From Fasciola hepatica (Eukaryota; Platyhelminthes; Trematoda; Plagiorchiida; Fasciolidae), in contig CANUEZ040000159.1 in assembly GCA_948099385.1 (NCBI GenBank), forward strand, positions 7,706,501-7,770,500: a stretch of DNA of 64,000 bases. The letters run 5' to 3'. Shown in pieces: positions 30,602 through 44,982 of the stretch. A program made the position numbers and the translations under genes. Position 1 is the first letter of the stretch; each line of letters begins with the position of its first letter. The notes below the pieces were generated by a model that saw only the letters and a list, made by a program, of their open reading frames with translations, was not told the DNA's origin and ran no database searches.

Positions 30602-31213
30602 ACTAAGTAATATCATCATGAACGCTTGCACATGCAGCCTCAATGTTCGTTCGGTTACCAGTGACCCACACACGAATAACTATGAAAAATCACACTTCTC
30701 ATTCATTTGTCCACTCCAAAATAAACAATATCCATTCACACTACACACCATTCAACATTAGATCCTACTGAACATATAACATCCGAGTGTACAACTACGA
30801 ACACGAGTGGCCAGACGAGTACACACTACGCATACCTCACGACCGAAAAGACAAGAGCAAAACACATAGTGTGCTTCCCGCAACACATTCTATCCAAACA
30901 AATACATACTAAGTAATATCATCATGAACACTTGCACATGCAGCATCGTTGTTCGTTCGGTTACCAGTGACCCACACACGAATAACTATGAAAAATCACA
31001 CTTCTCATTCATTTGTCCACTCCAAAATAAACAATATCCATTCGCACTACACACCATTCAACATTAGATCCTACTGAACATATAACATCCGAATGTACAA
31101 CTATGATCACGAGTGGCCAGACGAGTACACACCACACATACCTCACGACCGAAAAGACAAGAGCAAAACACATAGTGTGCTTCCTGCAACACATTCTATC
31201 CAAACAAATACAT
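29990..31213 (+). repeat. Third copy of the 4-mer seen at 24482-26929
   Basis: The four monomers reproduce the order of 24482-25705 and 25706-26929. Its second monomer (30296) combines the GAGAAACC 5' half of the monomer at 24788 with the GACTG/GATCACG 3' half of the monomer at 26012. It overlaps the neighbouring trimer block, so HOR units here are nested. Confidence 0.75.
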
Positions 31214-32743
31214 ACTAAGTAATATCATCATGAACGCTTCCACATGCAGCCTCAATGTTCGTTCGGTTACCAGTGACCCACACACGAATAACTATGAAAA
31301 ATCACACTTCTCATTCATTTGTCCACTCCAAAATAAACAATATCCATTCACACTACACACCATTCAACATTAGATCCTACTGAACATATAACATCCGAGT
31401 GTACAACTATGAACACGAGTGGCCAGACGAGTACACACCACACATACCTCACGACCGAATAGACAAGAGCAAAACACATAGTGTGCTTCCCGCAACACAT
31501 TCTATCCAAACAAATACATACTAAGTAATATCATCATGAACGCTTCCACATGCAGCCTCAATGTTCGTTCGGTTACCAGTGACCCACACACGAATAACTA
31601 TGAAAAATCACACTTCTCATTCATTTGTCCACTCCAAAATAAACAATATCCATTCACACTACACACCATTCAACATTAGATCCTACTGAACATATAACAT
31701 CCGAGTCTACAACTATGAACACGAGTGGCCAGACGAGTACACACCACACATACCTCACGACCGAAAAGACAAGAGCAAAACACATAGTGTGATTCCCGCA
31801 ACACATTCTATCCAAACAAATACATACTAAGTAATATCATCATGAACACTTGCACATGCAGCCTCAATGTTCGTTCGGTTACCAGTGACCCACACACGAA
31901 TAACTATGAAAAATCACACTTCTCATTCATTTGTCCACTCCAAAATAAACAATATCCATTCACACTACACACCATTCAACATTAGATCCTACTGAACATA
32001 TAACATCCGAGTGTACAACTATGAACACGAGTGGCCAGACGAGTACACACTACGCATACCTCACGACCGAAAAGACAAGAGCAAAACACATAGTGTGCTT
32101 CCCGCAACACATTCTATCCAAACAAATACATACTAAGTACTATCATCATGAACGCTTGCACATGCAGCCTCGTTGTTCGTACGGTTACCAGTGACCCACA
32201 CACGAATAACTATGAAAAATCACACTTCTCATTCATTTGTCCACTCCAAAATAAACAATATCCATTCGCACTACACACCATTCAACATTAGATCCTACTG
32301 AACATATAACATCCGAGTGTACAACTATGAACACGAGTGGCCAGACGAGTACACACCACACATACCTCACGACCGAATAGACAAGAGCAAAACACATAGT
32401 GTGATTCCCGCAACACATTCTATCCAAACAAATACATACTAAGTAATATCATCATGAACACTTGCACATGCAGCCTCGTTGTTCGTTCGGTTACCAGTGA
32501 CCCACACACGAATAACTATGAAAAATCACACTTCTCATTCATTTGTCCACTCCAAAATAAACAATATCCATTCGCACTACACACCATTCAACATTAGATC
32601 CTACTGAACATATAACATCCGAGTGTACAACTACGAACACGAGTGGCCAGACGAGTACACACTACGCATACCTCACGACCGAAAAGACAAGAGCAAAACA
32701 CATAGTGTGCTTCCCGCAACACATTCTATCCAAACAAATACAT
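31214..32743 (+). repeat. Five monomers re-copied from the 26.9-29 kb region
   Basis: The monomer at 31214 matches 26930. The one at 32132 matches 28460 (C9, CGTACGG, G137, T247, A273), and the one at 32438 resembles 28766. Between them are one C188 monomer and one type 2 monomer. Confidence 0.75.
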
Positions 32744-35132
32744 ACTAAGTAATATCATCATGAACGCTTGCACATGCAGCCTCAATGTTTGTTCGGTTAC
32801 CAGTGACCCACACACGAAGAACTATGAAATATCACAATTCTCATTCATTTGTCCACTCCAAAATAAACAATATCCATTTACACTACACACCATTCAACAT
32901 TAGATCCTACTGAACATATAACATCCGAGTGTACAACTACGAACACGAGTGGCCAGACGAGTACACACTACGCATACCTCACGACCGAAAAGACAAGAGC
33001 AAAACACATAGTGTGATTCCCGCAACACATTCTATCCAAACAAATACATACTAAGTAATATTATCATGAACGCTTGCACATGCAGCCTCGTTGTTCGTTC
33101 GGTTACCAGTGACCCACACACGAATAACTATGAGAAATCACATTTCTCATTCATTTGTCCACTCCAAAATAAACAATATCCATTCACACTACACACCATT
33201 CAACATTAGATCCTACTGAACATATAACATCCGAGTCTACAACTATGAACACGAGTGGCCAGACGAGTACACACTACGCATACCTCACGACCGAAAAGAC
33301 AAGAGCAAAACACATAGTGTGCTTCCCGCAACACATTCTATCCAAACAAATACATACTAAGTACTATCATCATGAACGCTTGCACATGCAGCCTCAATGT
33401 TCGTTCGGTTACCAGTGACCCACACACGAATAACTATGAAAAATCACACTTCTCATTCATTTGTCCACTCCAAAATAAACAATATCCATTCACACTACAC
33501 ACCATTCAACATCAGATCCTACTGAACATATAACATCCGAGTGTACAACTATGAACACGAGTGGCCAGACGAGTACACACCACACATACCTCACGACCGA
33601 AAAGACAAGAGCAAAACACATAGTGTGCTTCCCGCAACACATTCTATCCAAACAAATACATACTAAGTAATATCATCATGAACACTTGCACATGCAGCAT
33701 CGTTGTTCGTTCGGTTACCAGTGACCCACACACGAATAACTATGAAAAATCACACTTCTCATTCATTTGTCCACTCCAAAATAAACAATATCCATTCACA
33801 CTACACACCATTCAACATTAGATCCTACTGAACATATAACATCCGAGTGTACAACTACGAACACGAGTGGCCAGACGAGTACACACTACGCATACCTCAC
33901 GACCGAAAAGACAAGAGCAAAACACATAGTGTGCTTCCCGCAACACATTCTATCCAAACAAATACATACTAAGTAATATCATCATGAACACTTGCACATG
34001 CAGCCTCGTTGTTCGTTCGGTTACCAGTGACCCACACACGAATAACTATGAAAAATCACACTTCTCATTCATTTGTCCACTCCAAAATAAACAATATCCA
34101 TTCACACTACACACCATTCAACATTAGATCCTACTGAACATATAACATCCGAGTGTACAACTATGATCACGAGTGGCCAGACGAGTACACATTACGCATA
34201 CCTCACGACCGAAAAGACAAGAGCAAAACACATAGTGTGCTTCCCGCAACACATTCTATCCAAACAAATACATACTAAGTAATATCATCATGAACGCTTC
34301 CACATGCAGCCTCGTTGTTCGTTCGGTTACCAGTGACCCACACACGAATAACTATGAAAAATCACACTTCTCATTCATTTGTCCACTCCAAAATAAACAA
34401 TATCCATTCACACTACACACCATTCAACATTAGATCCTACTGAACATATAACATCCGAGTGTACAACTACGAACACGAGTGGCCAGACGAGTACACACTA
34501 CGCATACCTCACGACCGAAACGACAAGAGCAAAACACATAGTGTGCTTCCCGCAACACATTCTATCCAAACAAATACATACTAAGTAATATCATCATGAA
34601 CACTTGCACATGCAGCATCGTTGTTCGTTCGGTTACCAGTGACCCACACACGAATAACTATGAAAAATCACACTTCTCATTCATTTGTCCACTCCAAAAT
34701 AAACAATATCCATTCACACTACACACCATTCAACATTAGATCCTACTGAACATATAACATCCGAGTCTACAACTATGAACACGAGTGGCCAGACGAGTAC
34801 ACACTACGCATACCTCACGACCGAAAAGACAAGAGCAAAACACATAGTGTGCTTCCCGCAACACATTCTATCCAAACAAATACATACTAAGTAATATCAT
34901 CATGAACGCTTCCACATGCAGCCTCGTTGTTCGTTCGGTTACCAGTGACCCACACACGAATAACTATGAGAAACCACAATTCTCATTCATTTGTCCACTC
35001 CAAAATAAACAATATCCATTCACACTACACATCATTCAACATTAGATCCTACTGAACATATAACATCCGAGTGTACAACTATGATCACGAGTGGCCAGAC
35101 GAGTACACACTACGCATACCTCACGACCGAAA

Positions 35133-35142
35133 AGAGACAAGT
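35133..35142 (+). repeat. Two-base insertion plus substitution
   Basis: CGAAAAGACAAGAGC is replaced by CGAAAAGAGACAAGTGC: a duplicated AG/GA dinucleotide and an A-to-T change a few bases on. The monomer starting at 34886 is 308 bp as a result. Confidence 0.92.
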
Positions 35143-37247
35143 GCAAAACACATAGTGTGATTCCCGAAACGCATTCTATCCAAACAAATACATACTAAGT
35201 AATATCATCATGAACACTTGCACATGCAGCCTCGTTGTTCGTTCGGTTACCAGTGACCCACACACGAATAACTATGAAAAATCACACTTCTCATTCATTT
35301 GTCCACTCCAAAATAAACAATATCCATTCACACTATACACCATTCAACATTAGATCCTACTGAACATATAACATCCGAGTCTACAACTATAAACACGAGT
35401 GGCCAGACGAGTACACACTACGCATACCTCACGACCGAAAAGACAAGAGCAAAACACATAGTGTGATTCCCACAACACATTCTATCCAAACAAATACATA
35501 CTAAGTAATATCATCATGAACACTTGCACATGCAGCATCGTTGTTCGTTCGGTTACCAGTGACCCACACACGAATAACTATGAAAAATCACACTTCTCAT
35601 TCATTTGTCCACTCCAAAATAAACAATATCCATTCACACTACACACCATTCAACATTAGATCCTACTGAACATATAACATCCGAGTGTACAACTACGAAC
35701 ACGAGTGGCCAGACGAGTACACACTACGCATACCTCACGACCGAAAAGACAAGAGCAAAACACATAGTGTGCTTCCCGCAACACATTCTATCCAAACAAA
35801 TACATACTAAGTAATATCATCATGAACGCTTCCACATGCAGCCTCAATGTTCGTTCGGTTACCAGTGACCCACACACGAATAACTATGAAAAATCACACT
35901 TCTCATTCATTTGTCCACTCCAAAATAAACAATATCCATTCACACTACACACCATTCAACATTAGATCCTACTGAACATATAACATCCGACTGTACAACT
36001 ATGATCACGAGTGGCCAGACGAGTACACACTACGCATACCTCACGACCGAAAAGACAAGAGCAAAACACATAGTGTGCTTCCCACAACACATTCTATCCA
36101 AACAAATACATACTAAGTAATATCATCATGAACGCTTGCACATGCAGCCTCGTTGTTCGTTCGGTTACCAGTGACCCACACACGAATAATTATGAAAAAT
36201 CACACTTCTCATTCATTTGTCCACTCCAAAATAAACAATATCCATTCACACTACACACCATTCAACATTAGATCCTACTGAACATATAACATCCGAGTGT
36301 ACAACTATGAACACGAGTGGCCAGACGAGTACACACTACGCATACCTCACGACCGAATAGACAAGAGCAAAACACATAGTGTGCTTCCCGCAACACATTC
36401 TATCCAAACAAATACATACTAAGTAATATCATCATGAACGCTTCCACATGCAGCCTCAATGTTCGTTCGGTTACCAGTGACCCACACACGAATAACTATG
36501 AAATATCACAATTCTCATTCATTTGTCCACTCCAAAATAAACAATATCCATTCGCACTACACACCATTCAACATTAGATCCTACTGAACATATAACATCC
36601 GAGTGTACAACTATGAACACGAGTGGCCAGACGAGTACACACTACGCATACCTCACGACCGAAAAGACAAGAGCAAAACACTTAGTGTGATTCCCGAAAC
36701 GCATTCTATCCAAACAAATACATACTAAGTAATATCATCATGAACGCTTGCACATGCAGCCTCGTTGTTCGTTCGGTTACCAGTGACCCACACACGAATA
36801 ACTATGAAAAATCACACTTCTCATTCATTTGTCCACTCCAAAATAAACGATATCCATTCACACTACACACCATTCAACATTAGATCCTACTGAACATATA
36901 ACATCCGAGTGTACAACTACGAACACGAGTGGCCAGACGAGTACATACTACGCATACCTCACGACCGAAAAGACAAGAGCAAAACACATAGTGTGCTTCC
37001 CGCAACACATTCTATCCAAACAAATACATACTAAGTAATATCATCATGAACACTTGCACATGCAGCATCGTTGTTCGTTCGGTTACCAGTGACCCACACA
37101 CGAATAACTATGAAAAATCACAATTCTCATTCATTTGTCCACTCCAAAATAAACAATATCCATTCACACTACACACCATTCAACATTAGATCCTACTGAA
37201 CATATAACATCCGAGTGTACAACTACGAACACGAGTGGCCAGACGAG

Positions 37248-37252
37248 AAAAA
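37248..37252 (+). repeat. One-base insertion and local substitution to an A run
   Basis: GACGAGTACACACT becomes GACGAGAAAAACACT. The monomer starting at 37030 is 307 bp. Confidence 0.92.
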
Positions 37253-38254
37253 CACTACGCATACCTCACGACCGAAAAGACAAGAGCAAAACACATAGTG
37301 TGCTTCCCGCAACACATTCTATCCAAACAAATACATACTAAGTAATATCATCATGAACGCTTCCACATGCAGCCTCAATGTTCGTTCGGTTACCAGTGAC
37401 CCACACACGAATAACTATGAAAAATCACACTTCTCATTCATTTGTCCACTCCAAAATAAACAATATCCATTCACACTACACACCATTCAACATTAGATCC
37501 TACTGAACATGTAACATCCGAGTGTACAACTACGAACACGAGTGGCCAGACGAGTACACACTACGCATACCTCACGACCGAAAAGACAAGAGCAAAACAC
37601 ATAGTGTGATTCCCGAAACGCATTCTATCCAAACAAATACATACTAAGTACTATCATCATGAACGCTTGCACATGCAGCCTCGTTGTTCGTACGGTTACC
37701 AGTGACCCACACACGAATAACTATGAAAAATCACACTTCTCATTCATTTGTCCACTCCAAAATAAACAATATCCATTCACACTACACACCATTCAACATT
37801 AGATCCTACTGAACATATAACATCCGAGTGTACAACTACGAACACGAGTGGCCAGACGAGTACACACTACGCATACCTCACGACCGAAAAGACAAGAGCA
37901 AAACACATAGTGTGATTCCCGCAACACATTCTATCCAAACAAATACATACTAAGTAATATCATCATGAACGCTTGCACATGCAGCCTCAATGTTCGTTCG
38001 GTTACCAGTGACCCACACACGAATAACTATGAAAAATCACACTTCTCATTCATTTGTCCACTCCAAAATAAACAATATCCATTCACACTACACACCATTC
38101 AACATTAGATCCTACTGAACATATAACATCCGAGTGTACAACTATGATCACGAGTGGCCAGACGAGTACACACTACGCATACCTCACGACCGAAAAGACA
38201 AGAGCAAAACACATAGTGTGCTTCCCGAAACACATTCTATCCAAACAAATACAT

Positions 38255-39783
38255 ACTAAGTAATATCATCATGAACGCTTGCACATGCAGCCTCAATGTT
38301 CGTTCGGTTACCAGTGACCCACACACGAATAATTATCAAAACCACATTTCTCATTCATTTGTCCACTCCAAAATAAACAATATCCATTCACACTACACAC
38401 CATTCAACATTAGATCCTACTGAACATATAACATCCGAGTCTACAACTATGAACACGAGTGGCCAGACGAGTACACACCACACATACCTCACGACCGAAT
38501 AGACGAGAGCAAAACACATAGTGTGATTCCCGAAACGCATTCTATCCAAACAAATACATACTAAGTAATATCATCATGAACACTTGCACATGCAGCCTCA
38601 ATGTTCGTTCGGTTACCAGTGACCCACACACGAATAACTATGAGAAACCACAATTCTCATTCATTTGTCCACTCCAAAATAAACAATATCCATTCACACT
38701 ACACATCATTCAACATTAGATCCTACTGAACATATAACATCTGAGTGTACAACTACGAACACGAGTGGCCAGACGAGTACACACCACGCATACCTCACGA
38801 CCGAAAAGACAAGAGCAAAACACATAGTGTGATTCCCGAAACGCATTCTATCCAAACAAATACATACTAAGTAATATCATCATGAACACTTGCACATGCA
38901 GCCTCGTTGTTCGTACGGTTACCAGTGACCCACACACGAATAACTATGAAAAATCACACTTCTCATTCATTTGTCCACTCCAAAATAAACAATATCCATT
39001 CACACTACACACCATTCAACATTAGATCCTACTGAACATATAACATCCGAGTGTACAACCACGAACACGAGTGGCCAGACGAGTACACACTACGCATACC
39101 TCACGACCGAAAAGACAAGAGCAAAACACATAGTGTGATTCCCGAAACGCATTCTATCCAAACAAATACATACTAAGTACTATCATCATGAACGCTTGCA
39201 CATGCAGCCTCGTTGTTCGTTCGGTTACCAGTGACCCACACACGAATAACTATGAAAAATCACACTTCTCATTCATTTGTCCACTCCAAAATAAACAATA
39301 TCCATTCACACTACACACCATTCAACATTAGATCCTACTGAACATATAACATCCGAGTGTACAACTACGAACACGAGTGGCCAGACGAGTACACACTACG
39401 CATACCTCACGACCGAAAAGACAAGAGCAAAACACATAGTGTGCTTCCCGCAACACATTCTATCCAAACAAATACATACTAAGTAATATCATCATGAACG
39501 CTTGCACATGCAGCCTCAATGTTCGTTCGGTTACCAGTGACCCACACACGAATAACTATGAAAAATCACACTTCTCATTCATTTGTCCACTCCAAAATAA
39601 ACAATATCCATTCACACTACACACCATTCAACATTAGATCCTACTGAACATGTAACATCCGAGTGTACAACTATGATCACGAGTGGCCAGACGAGTACAC
39701 ACTACGCATACCTCACGACCGAAAAGACAAGAGCAAAACACATAGTGTGCTTCCCGCAACACATTCTATCCAAACAAATACAT
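38255..39783 (+). repeat. Five monomers related to, but outside, the 8-mer HOR
   Basis: Contains an early version of the deletion monomer (38255, 305 bp, with CACATTTC), followed by a GAGAAACC/CATCATT/CTGAGTG monomer (38560) like that at 40395. The monomer at 39172 matches the 8-mer member at 41619. The neighbours at 38866 and 39478 do not match their expected partners. Confidence 0.75.
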
Positions 39784-40171
39784 ACTAAGTAATATCATCA
39801 TGAACACTTGCACATGCAGCCTCGTTGTTCGTTCGGTTACCAGTGACCCTCACACGAATAATTATGAAAAATCACACTTCTCATTCATTTGTCCACTCCA
39901 AAATAAACAATATCCATTCACACTACACACCATTCAACATTAGATCCTACTGAACATATAACATCCGAGTGTACAACTATGAACACGAGTGGCCAGACGA
40001 GTACACACCACACATACCTCACGACCGAATAGACAAGAGCAAAACACATAGTGTGATTCCCGAAACGCATTCTATCCAAACAAATACATACTAAGTAATA
40101 TCATCATGAACACTTGCACATGCAGCCTCGTTGTTCGTTCGGTTACCAGTGACCCACACACGAATAATTAT

Positions 40172-40176
40172 CAAAA
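40172..40176 (+). repeat. One-base deletion haplotype (305-bp monomer)
   Basis: TATGAAAAATCAC becomes TATCAAAACCAC: G83C, loss of one A, T89C. The identical three-change haplotype recurs at 38337, 42619 and 44760, in monomers 6, 8 and 7 units apart, so it was spread by duplication and did not arise repeatedly. Confidence 0.92.
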
Positions 40177-42841
40177 CCACACTTCTCATTCATTTGTCCA
40201 CTCCAAAATAAACAATATCCATTCACACTACACACCATTCAACATGAGATCCTACTGAACATATAACATCCGAGTCTACAACTATGAACACGAGTGGCCA
40301 GACGAGTACACACCACACATACCTCACGACCGAATAGACAAGAGCAAAACACATAGTGTGATTCCCGAAACGCATTCTATCCAAACAAATACATACTAAG
40401 TAATATCATCATGAACACTTGCACATGCAGCCTCAATGTTCGTTCGGTTACCAGTGACCCACACACGAATAACTATGAGAAACCACAATTCTCATTCATT
40501 TGTCCACTCCAAAATAAACAATATCCATTCACACTACACATCATTCAACATTAGATCCTACTGAACATATAACATCTGAGTGTACAACTACGAACACGAG
40601 TGGCCAGACGAGTACACACTACGCATACCTCACGACCGAAAAGACAAGAGCAAAACACATAGTGTGATTCCCGCAACACATTCTATCCAAACAAATACAT
40701 ACTAAGTAATATCATCATGAACGCTTCCACATGCAGCCTCAATGTTCGTTCGGTTACCAGTGACCCACACACGAATAACTATGAAAAATCACACTTCTCA
40801 TTCATTTGTCCACTCCAAAATAAACAATATCCATTCACACTATACACCATTCAACATTAGATCCTACTGAACATATAACATCCGAGTGTACAACTACGAA
40901 CACGAGTGGCCAGACGAGTACACACTACGCATACCTCACGACCGAAAAGACAAGAGCAAAACACATAGTGTGCTTCCCACAACACATTCTCTCCAAACAA
41001 ATACATACTAAGTAATATCATCATGAACACTTGCACATGCAGCCTCAATGTTCGTTCGGTTACCAGTGACCCACACACGAATAACTATGAAAAATCACAC
41101 TTCTCATTCATTTGTCCACTCCAAAATAAACAATATCCATTCACACTACACATCATTCAACATTAGATCCTACTGAACATATAACATCCGAGTGTACAAC
41201 TATGAACACGAGTGGCCAGACGAGTACACACTACGCATACCTCACGACCGAAAAGACAAGAGCGAAACACATAGTGTGCTTCCCGCAACACATTCTATCC
41301 AAACAAATACATACTAAGTAATATCATCATGAACGCTTCCACATGCAGCCTCGTTGTTCGTTCGGTTACCAGTGACCCACACACGAATAACTATGAAAAA
41401 TTACACTTCTCATTCATTTGTCCACTCCAAAATAAACAATATCCATTCACACTACACACCATTCAACATTAGATCCTACTGAACATGTAACATCCGAGTC
41501 TACAACTACGAACACGAGTGGCCAGACGAGTACACACTACGCATACCTCACGACCGAAAAGACAAGAGCAAAACACATAGTGTGATTCCCGAAACGCATT
41601 CTATCCAAACAAATACATACTAAGTACTATCATCATGAACGCTTGCACATGCAGCCTCGTTGTTCGTTCGGTTACCAGTGACCCACACACGAATAACTAT
41701 GAAAAATCACACTTCTCATTCATTTGTCCACTCCAAAATAAACAATATCCATTCACACTACACACCATTCAACATTAGATCCTACTGAACATATAACATC
41801 CGAGTGTACAACTACGAACACGAGTGGCCAGACGAGTACACACTACGCATACCTCACGACCGAAAAGACAAGAGCAAAACACATAGTGTGCTTCCCGCAA
41901 CACATTCTATCCAAACAAATACATACTAAGTAATATCATCATGAACGCTTGCACATGCAGCCTCAATGTTCGTTCGGTTACCAGTGACCCACACACGAAT
42001 AACTATGAAAAATCACACTTCTCATTCATTTGTCCACTCCAAAATAAACAATATCCATTCACACTACACACCATTCAACATTAGATCCTACTGAACATGT
42101 AACATCCGAGTGTACAACTACGAACACGAGTGGCCAGACGAGTACACACTACGCATACCTCACGACCGAAAAGACAAGAGCAAAACACATAGTGTGCTTC
42201 CCGCAACACATTCTATCCAAACAAATACATACTAAGTAATATCATCATGAACACTTGCACATGCAGCCTCGTTGTTCGTTCGGTTACCAGTGACCCTCAC
42301 ACGAATAATTATGAAAAATCACACTTCTCATTCATTTGTCCACTCCAAAATAAACAATATCCATTCACACTACACACCATTCAACATTAGATCCTACTGA
42401 ACATATAACATCCGAGTGTACAACTATGAACACGAGTGGCCAGACGAGTACACACCACACATACCTCACGACCGAATAGACAAGAGCAAAACACATAGTG
42501 TGATTCCCGAAACGCATTCTATCCAAACAAATACATACTAAGTAATATCATCATGAACACTTGCACATGCAGCCTCGTTGTTCGTTCGGTTACCAGTGAC
42601 CCACACACGAATAATTATCAAAACCACACTTCTCATTCATTTGTCCACTCCAAAATAAACAATATCCATTCACACTACACACCATTCAACATGAGATCCT
42701 ACTGAACATATAACATCCGAGTCTACAACTATGAACACGAGTGGCCAGACGAGTACACACCACACATACCTCACGACCGAATAGACAAGAGCAAAACACA
42801 TAGTGTGATTCCCGAAACGCATTCTATCCAAACAAATACAT

Positions 42842-43147
42842 ACTAAGTAATATCATCATGAACACTTGCACATGCAGCCTCAATGTTCGTTCGGTTACCA
42901 GTGACCCACACACGAATAACTATGAGAAACCACAATTCTCATTCATTTGTCCACTCCAAAATAAACAATATCCATTCACACTACACACCATTCAACATTA
43001 GATCCTACTGAACATATAACATCCGAGTGTACAACTACGAACACGAGTGGCCAGACGAGTACACACTACGCATACCTCACGACCGAAAAGACAAGAGCAA
43101 AACACATAGTGTGCTTCCCACAACACATTCTCTCCAAACAAATACAT
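42842..43147 (+). repeat. Hybrid monomer with a mapped crossover
   Basis: The 5' part matches the monomer at 40395 (AAT at 41-43, G85, C89, A94, C at 143). The 3' part matches the next monomer at 40701 (C at 147, C183, CCCACAAC, and CTCTCC with C291). Site 143 is donor-like from the first parent and site 147 from the second, so the switch lies within 42984-42988. This explains why unit 2 of the HOR is one monomer short. Confidence 0.85.
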
Positions 43148-44371
43148 ACTAAGTAATATCATCATGAACACTTGCACATGCAGCCTCAATGTTCGTTCGG
43201 TTACCAGTGACCCACACACGAATAACTATGAAAAATCACACTTCTCATTCATTTGTCCACTCCAAAATAAACAATATCCATTCACACTACACATCATTCA
43301 ACATTAGATCCTACTGAACATATAACATCCGAGTGTACAACTATGAACACGAGTGGCCAGACGAGTACACACTACGCATACCTCACGACCGAAAAGACAA
43401 GAGCGAAACACATAGTGTGCTTCCCGCAACACATTCTATCCAAACAAATACATACTAAGTAATATCATCATGAACGCTTCCACATGCAGCCTCGTTGTTC
43501 GTTCGGTTACCAGTGACCCACACACGAATAACTATGAAAAATTACACTTCTCATTCATTTGTCCACTCCAAAATAAACAATATCCATTCACACTACACAC
43601 CATTCAACATTAGATCCTACTGAACATGTAACATCCGAGTCTACAACTACGAACACGAGTGGCCAGACGAGTACACACTACGCATACCTCACGACCGAAA
43701 AGACAAGAGCAAAACACATAGTGTGATTCCCGAAACGCATTCTATCCAAACAAATACATACTAAGTACTATCATCATGAACGCTTGCACATGCAGCCTCG
43801 TTGTTCGTTCGGTTACCAGTGACCCACACACGAATAACTATGAAAAATCACACTTCTCATTCATTTGTCCACTCCAAAATAAACAATATCCATTCACACT
43901 ACACACCATTCAACATTAGATCCTACTGAACATATAACATCCGAGTGTACAACTACGAACACGAGTGGCCAGACGAGTACACACTACGCATACCTCACGA
44001 CCGAAAAGACAAGAGCAAAACACATAGTGTGCTTCCCGCAACACATTCTATCCAAACAAATACATACTAAGTAATATCATCATGAACGCTTGCACATGCA
44101 GCCTCAATGTTCGTTCGGTTACCAGTGACCCACACACGAATAACTATGAAAAATCACACTTCTCATTCATTTGTCCACTCCAAAATAAACAATATCCATT
44201 CACACTACACACCATTCAACATTAGATCCTACTGAACATGTAACATCCGAGTGTACAACTACGAACACGAGTGGCCAGACGAGTACACACTACGCATACC
44301 TCACGACCGAAAAGACAAGAGCAAAACACATAGTGTGCTTCCCGCAACACATTCTATCCAAACAAATACAT

Positions 44372-44982
44372 ACTAAGTAATATCATCATGAACACTTGCA
44401 CATGCAGCCTCGTTGTTCGTTCGGTTACCAGTGACCCTCACACGAATAATTATGAAAAATCACACTTCTCATTCATTTGTCCACTCCAAAATAAACAATA
44501 TCCATTCACACTACACACCATTCAACATTAGATCCTACTGAACATATAACATCCGAGTGTACAACTATGAACACGAGTGGCCAGACGAGTACACACCACA
44601 CATACCTCACGACCGAATAGACAAGAGCAAAACACATAGTGTGATTCCCGAAACGCATTCTATCCAAACAAATACATACTAAGTAATATCATCATGAACA
44701 CTTGCACATGCAGCCTCGTTGTTCGTTCGGTTACCAGTGACCCACACACGAATAATTATCAAAACCACACTTCTCATTCATTTGTCCACTCCAAAATAAA
44801 CAATATCCATTCACACTACACACCATTCAACATTAGATCCTACTGAACATATAACATCCGAGTCTACAACTATGAACACGAGTGGCCAGACGAGTACACA
44901 CCACACATACCTCACGACCGAATAGACAAGAGCAAAACACATAGTGTGATTCCCGAAACGCATTCTATCCAAACAAATACAT
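44372..44982 (+). repeat. Start of a third, truncated 8-mer unit
   Basis: The T67 monomer (44372) and deletion monomer (44678) repeat the start of the 8-mer, and the next four monomers continue it before the order changes after 46206. The deletion monomer here has CATTAG, whereas the copies at 40090 and 42537 have CATGAG. Confidence 0.8.

Larger units (their letters stand above)
32744..38254 (+). repeat. Heterogeneous stretch of 18 monomers without a clear HOR
   Basis: This is the most varied part of the array. The monomer at 32744 carries TTTGTTC, GAAGAAC, GAAATATCACAA and CCATTTACAC together. Others carry ATTATC (33050), CATCAG (33356), CATTACGC (33968), ATAAACACG (35194) and AAACGAT (36724). 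Two of the three window insertions lie here. GCATCG monomers recur at 33662, 34580, 35500 and 37030 at irregular spacing. Confidence 0.8.
39784..44371 (+). repeat. Higher-order repeat: 8-monomer unit followed by a 7-monomer derivative
   Basis: Unit 1 is 39784-42230 (8 monomers, 2447 bp). Unit 2 is 42231-44371 (7 monomers, 2141 bp). Each starts with a CCCTCACAC (T67) monomer followed by a 305-bp deletion monomer. The next two monomers of unit 1 (40395 and 40701) are replaced in unit 2 by a single hybrid (42842). The last four monomers of each unit (41007-42230 and 43148-44371) looked identical by eye. The pattern is what one unequal exchange between adjacent monomers would leave. Confidence 0.9.

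Noticed and set aside
22135..32427. Eight 64-codon minus-strand open frames as membrane-like small proteins
   Set aside because: The hydrophobic look (many V, C, W) comes from reading the GT-rich strand. The frame is open only in copies with TTCGCAC, and neighbouring copies have a stop.
39784..44371. Near-identical HOR units as an assembly duplication artefact
   Set aside because: The two units differ by a precise hybrid monomer and adjoin blocks with graded divergence, which fits biological unequal exchange better. Raw-read coverage would still be needed to exclude an artefact fully.
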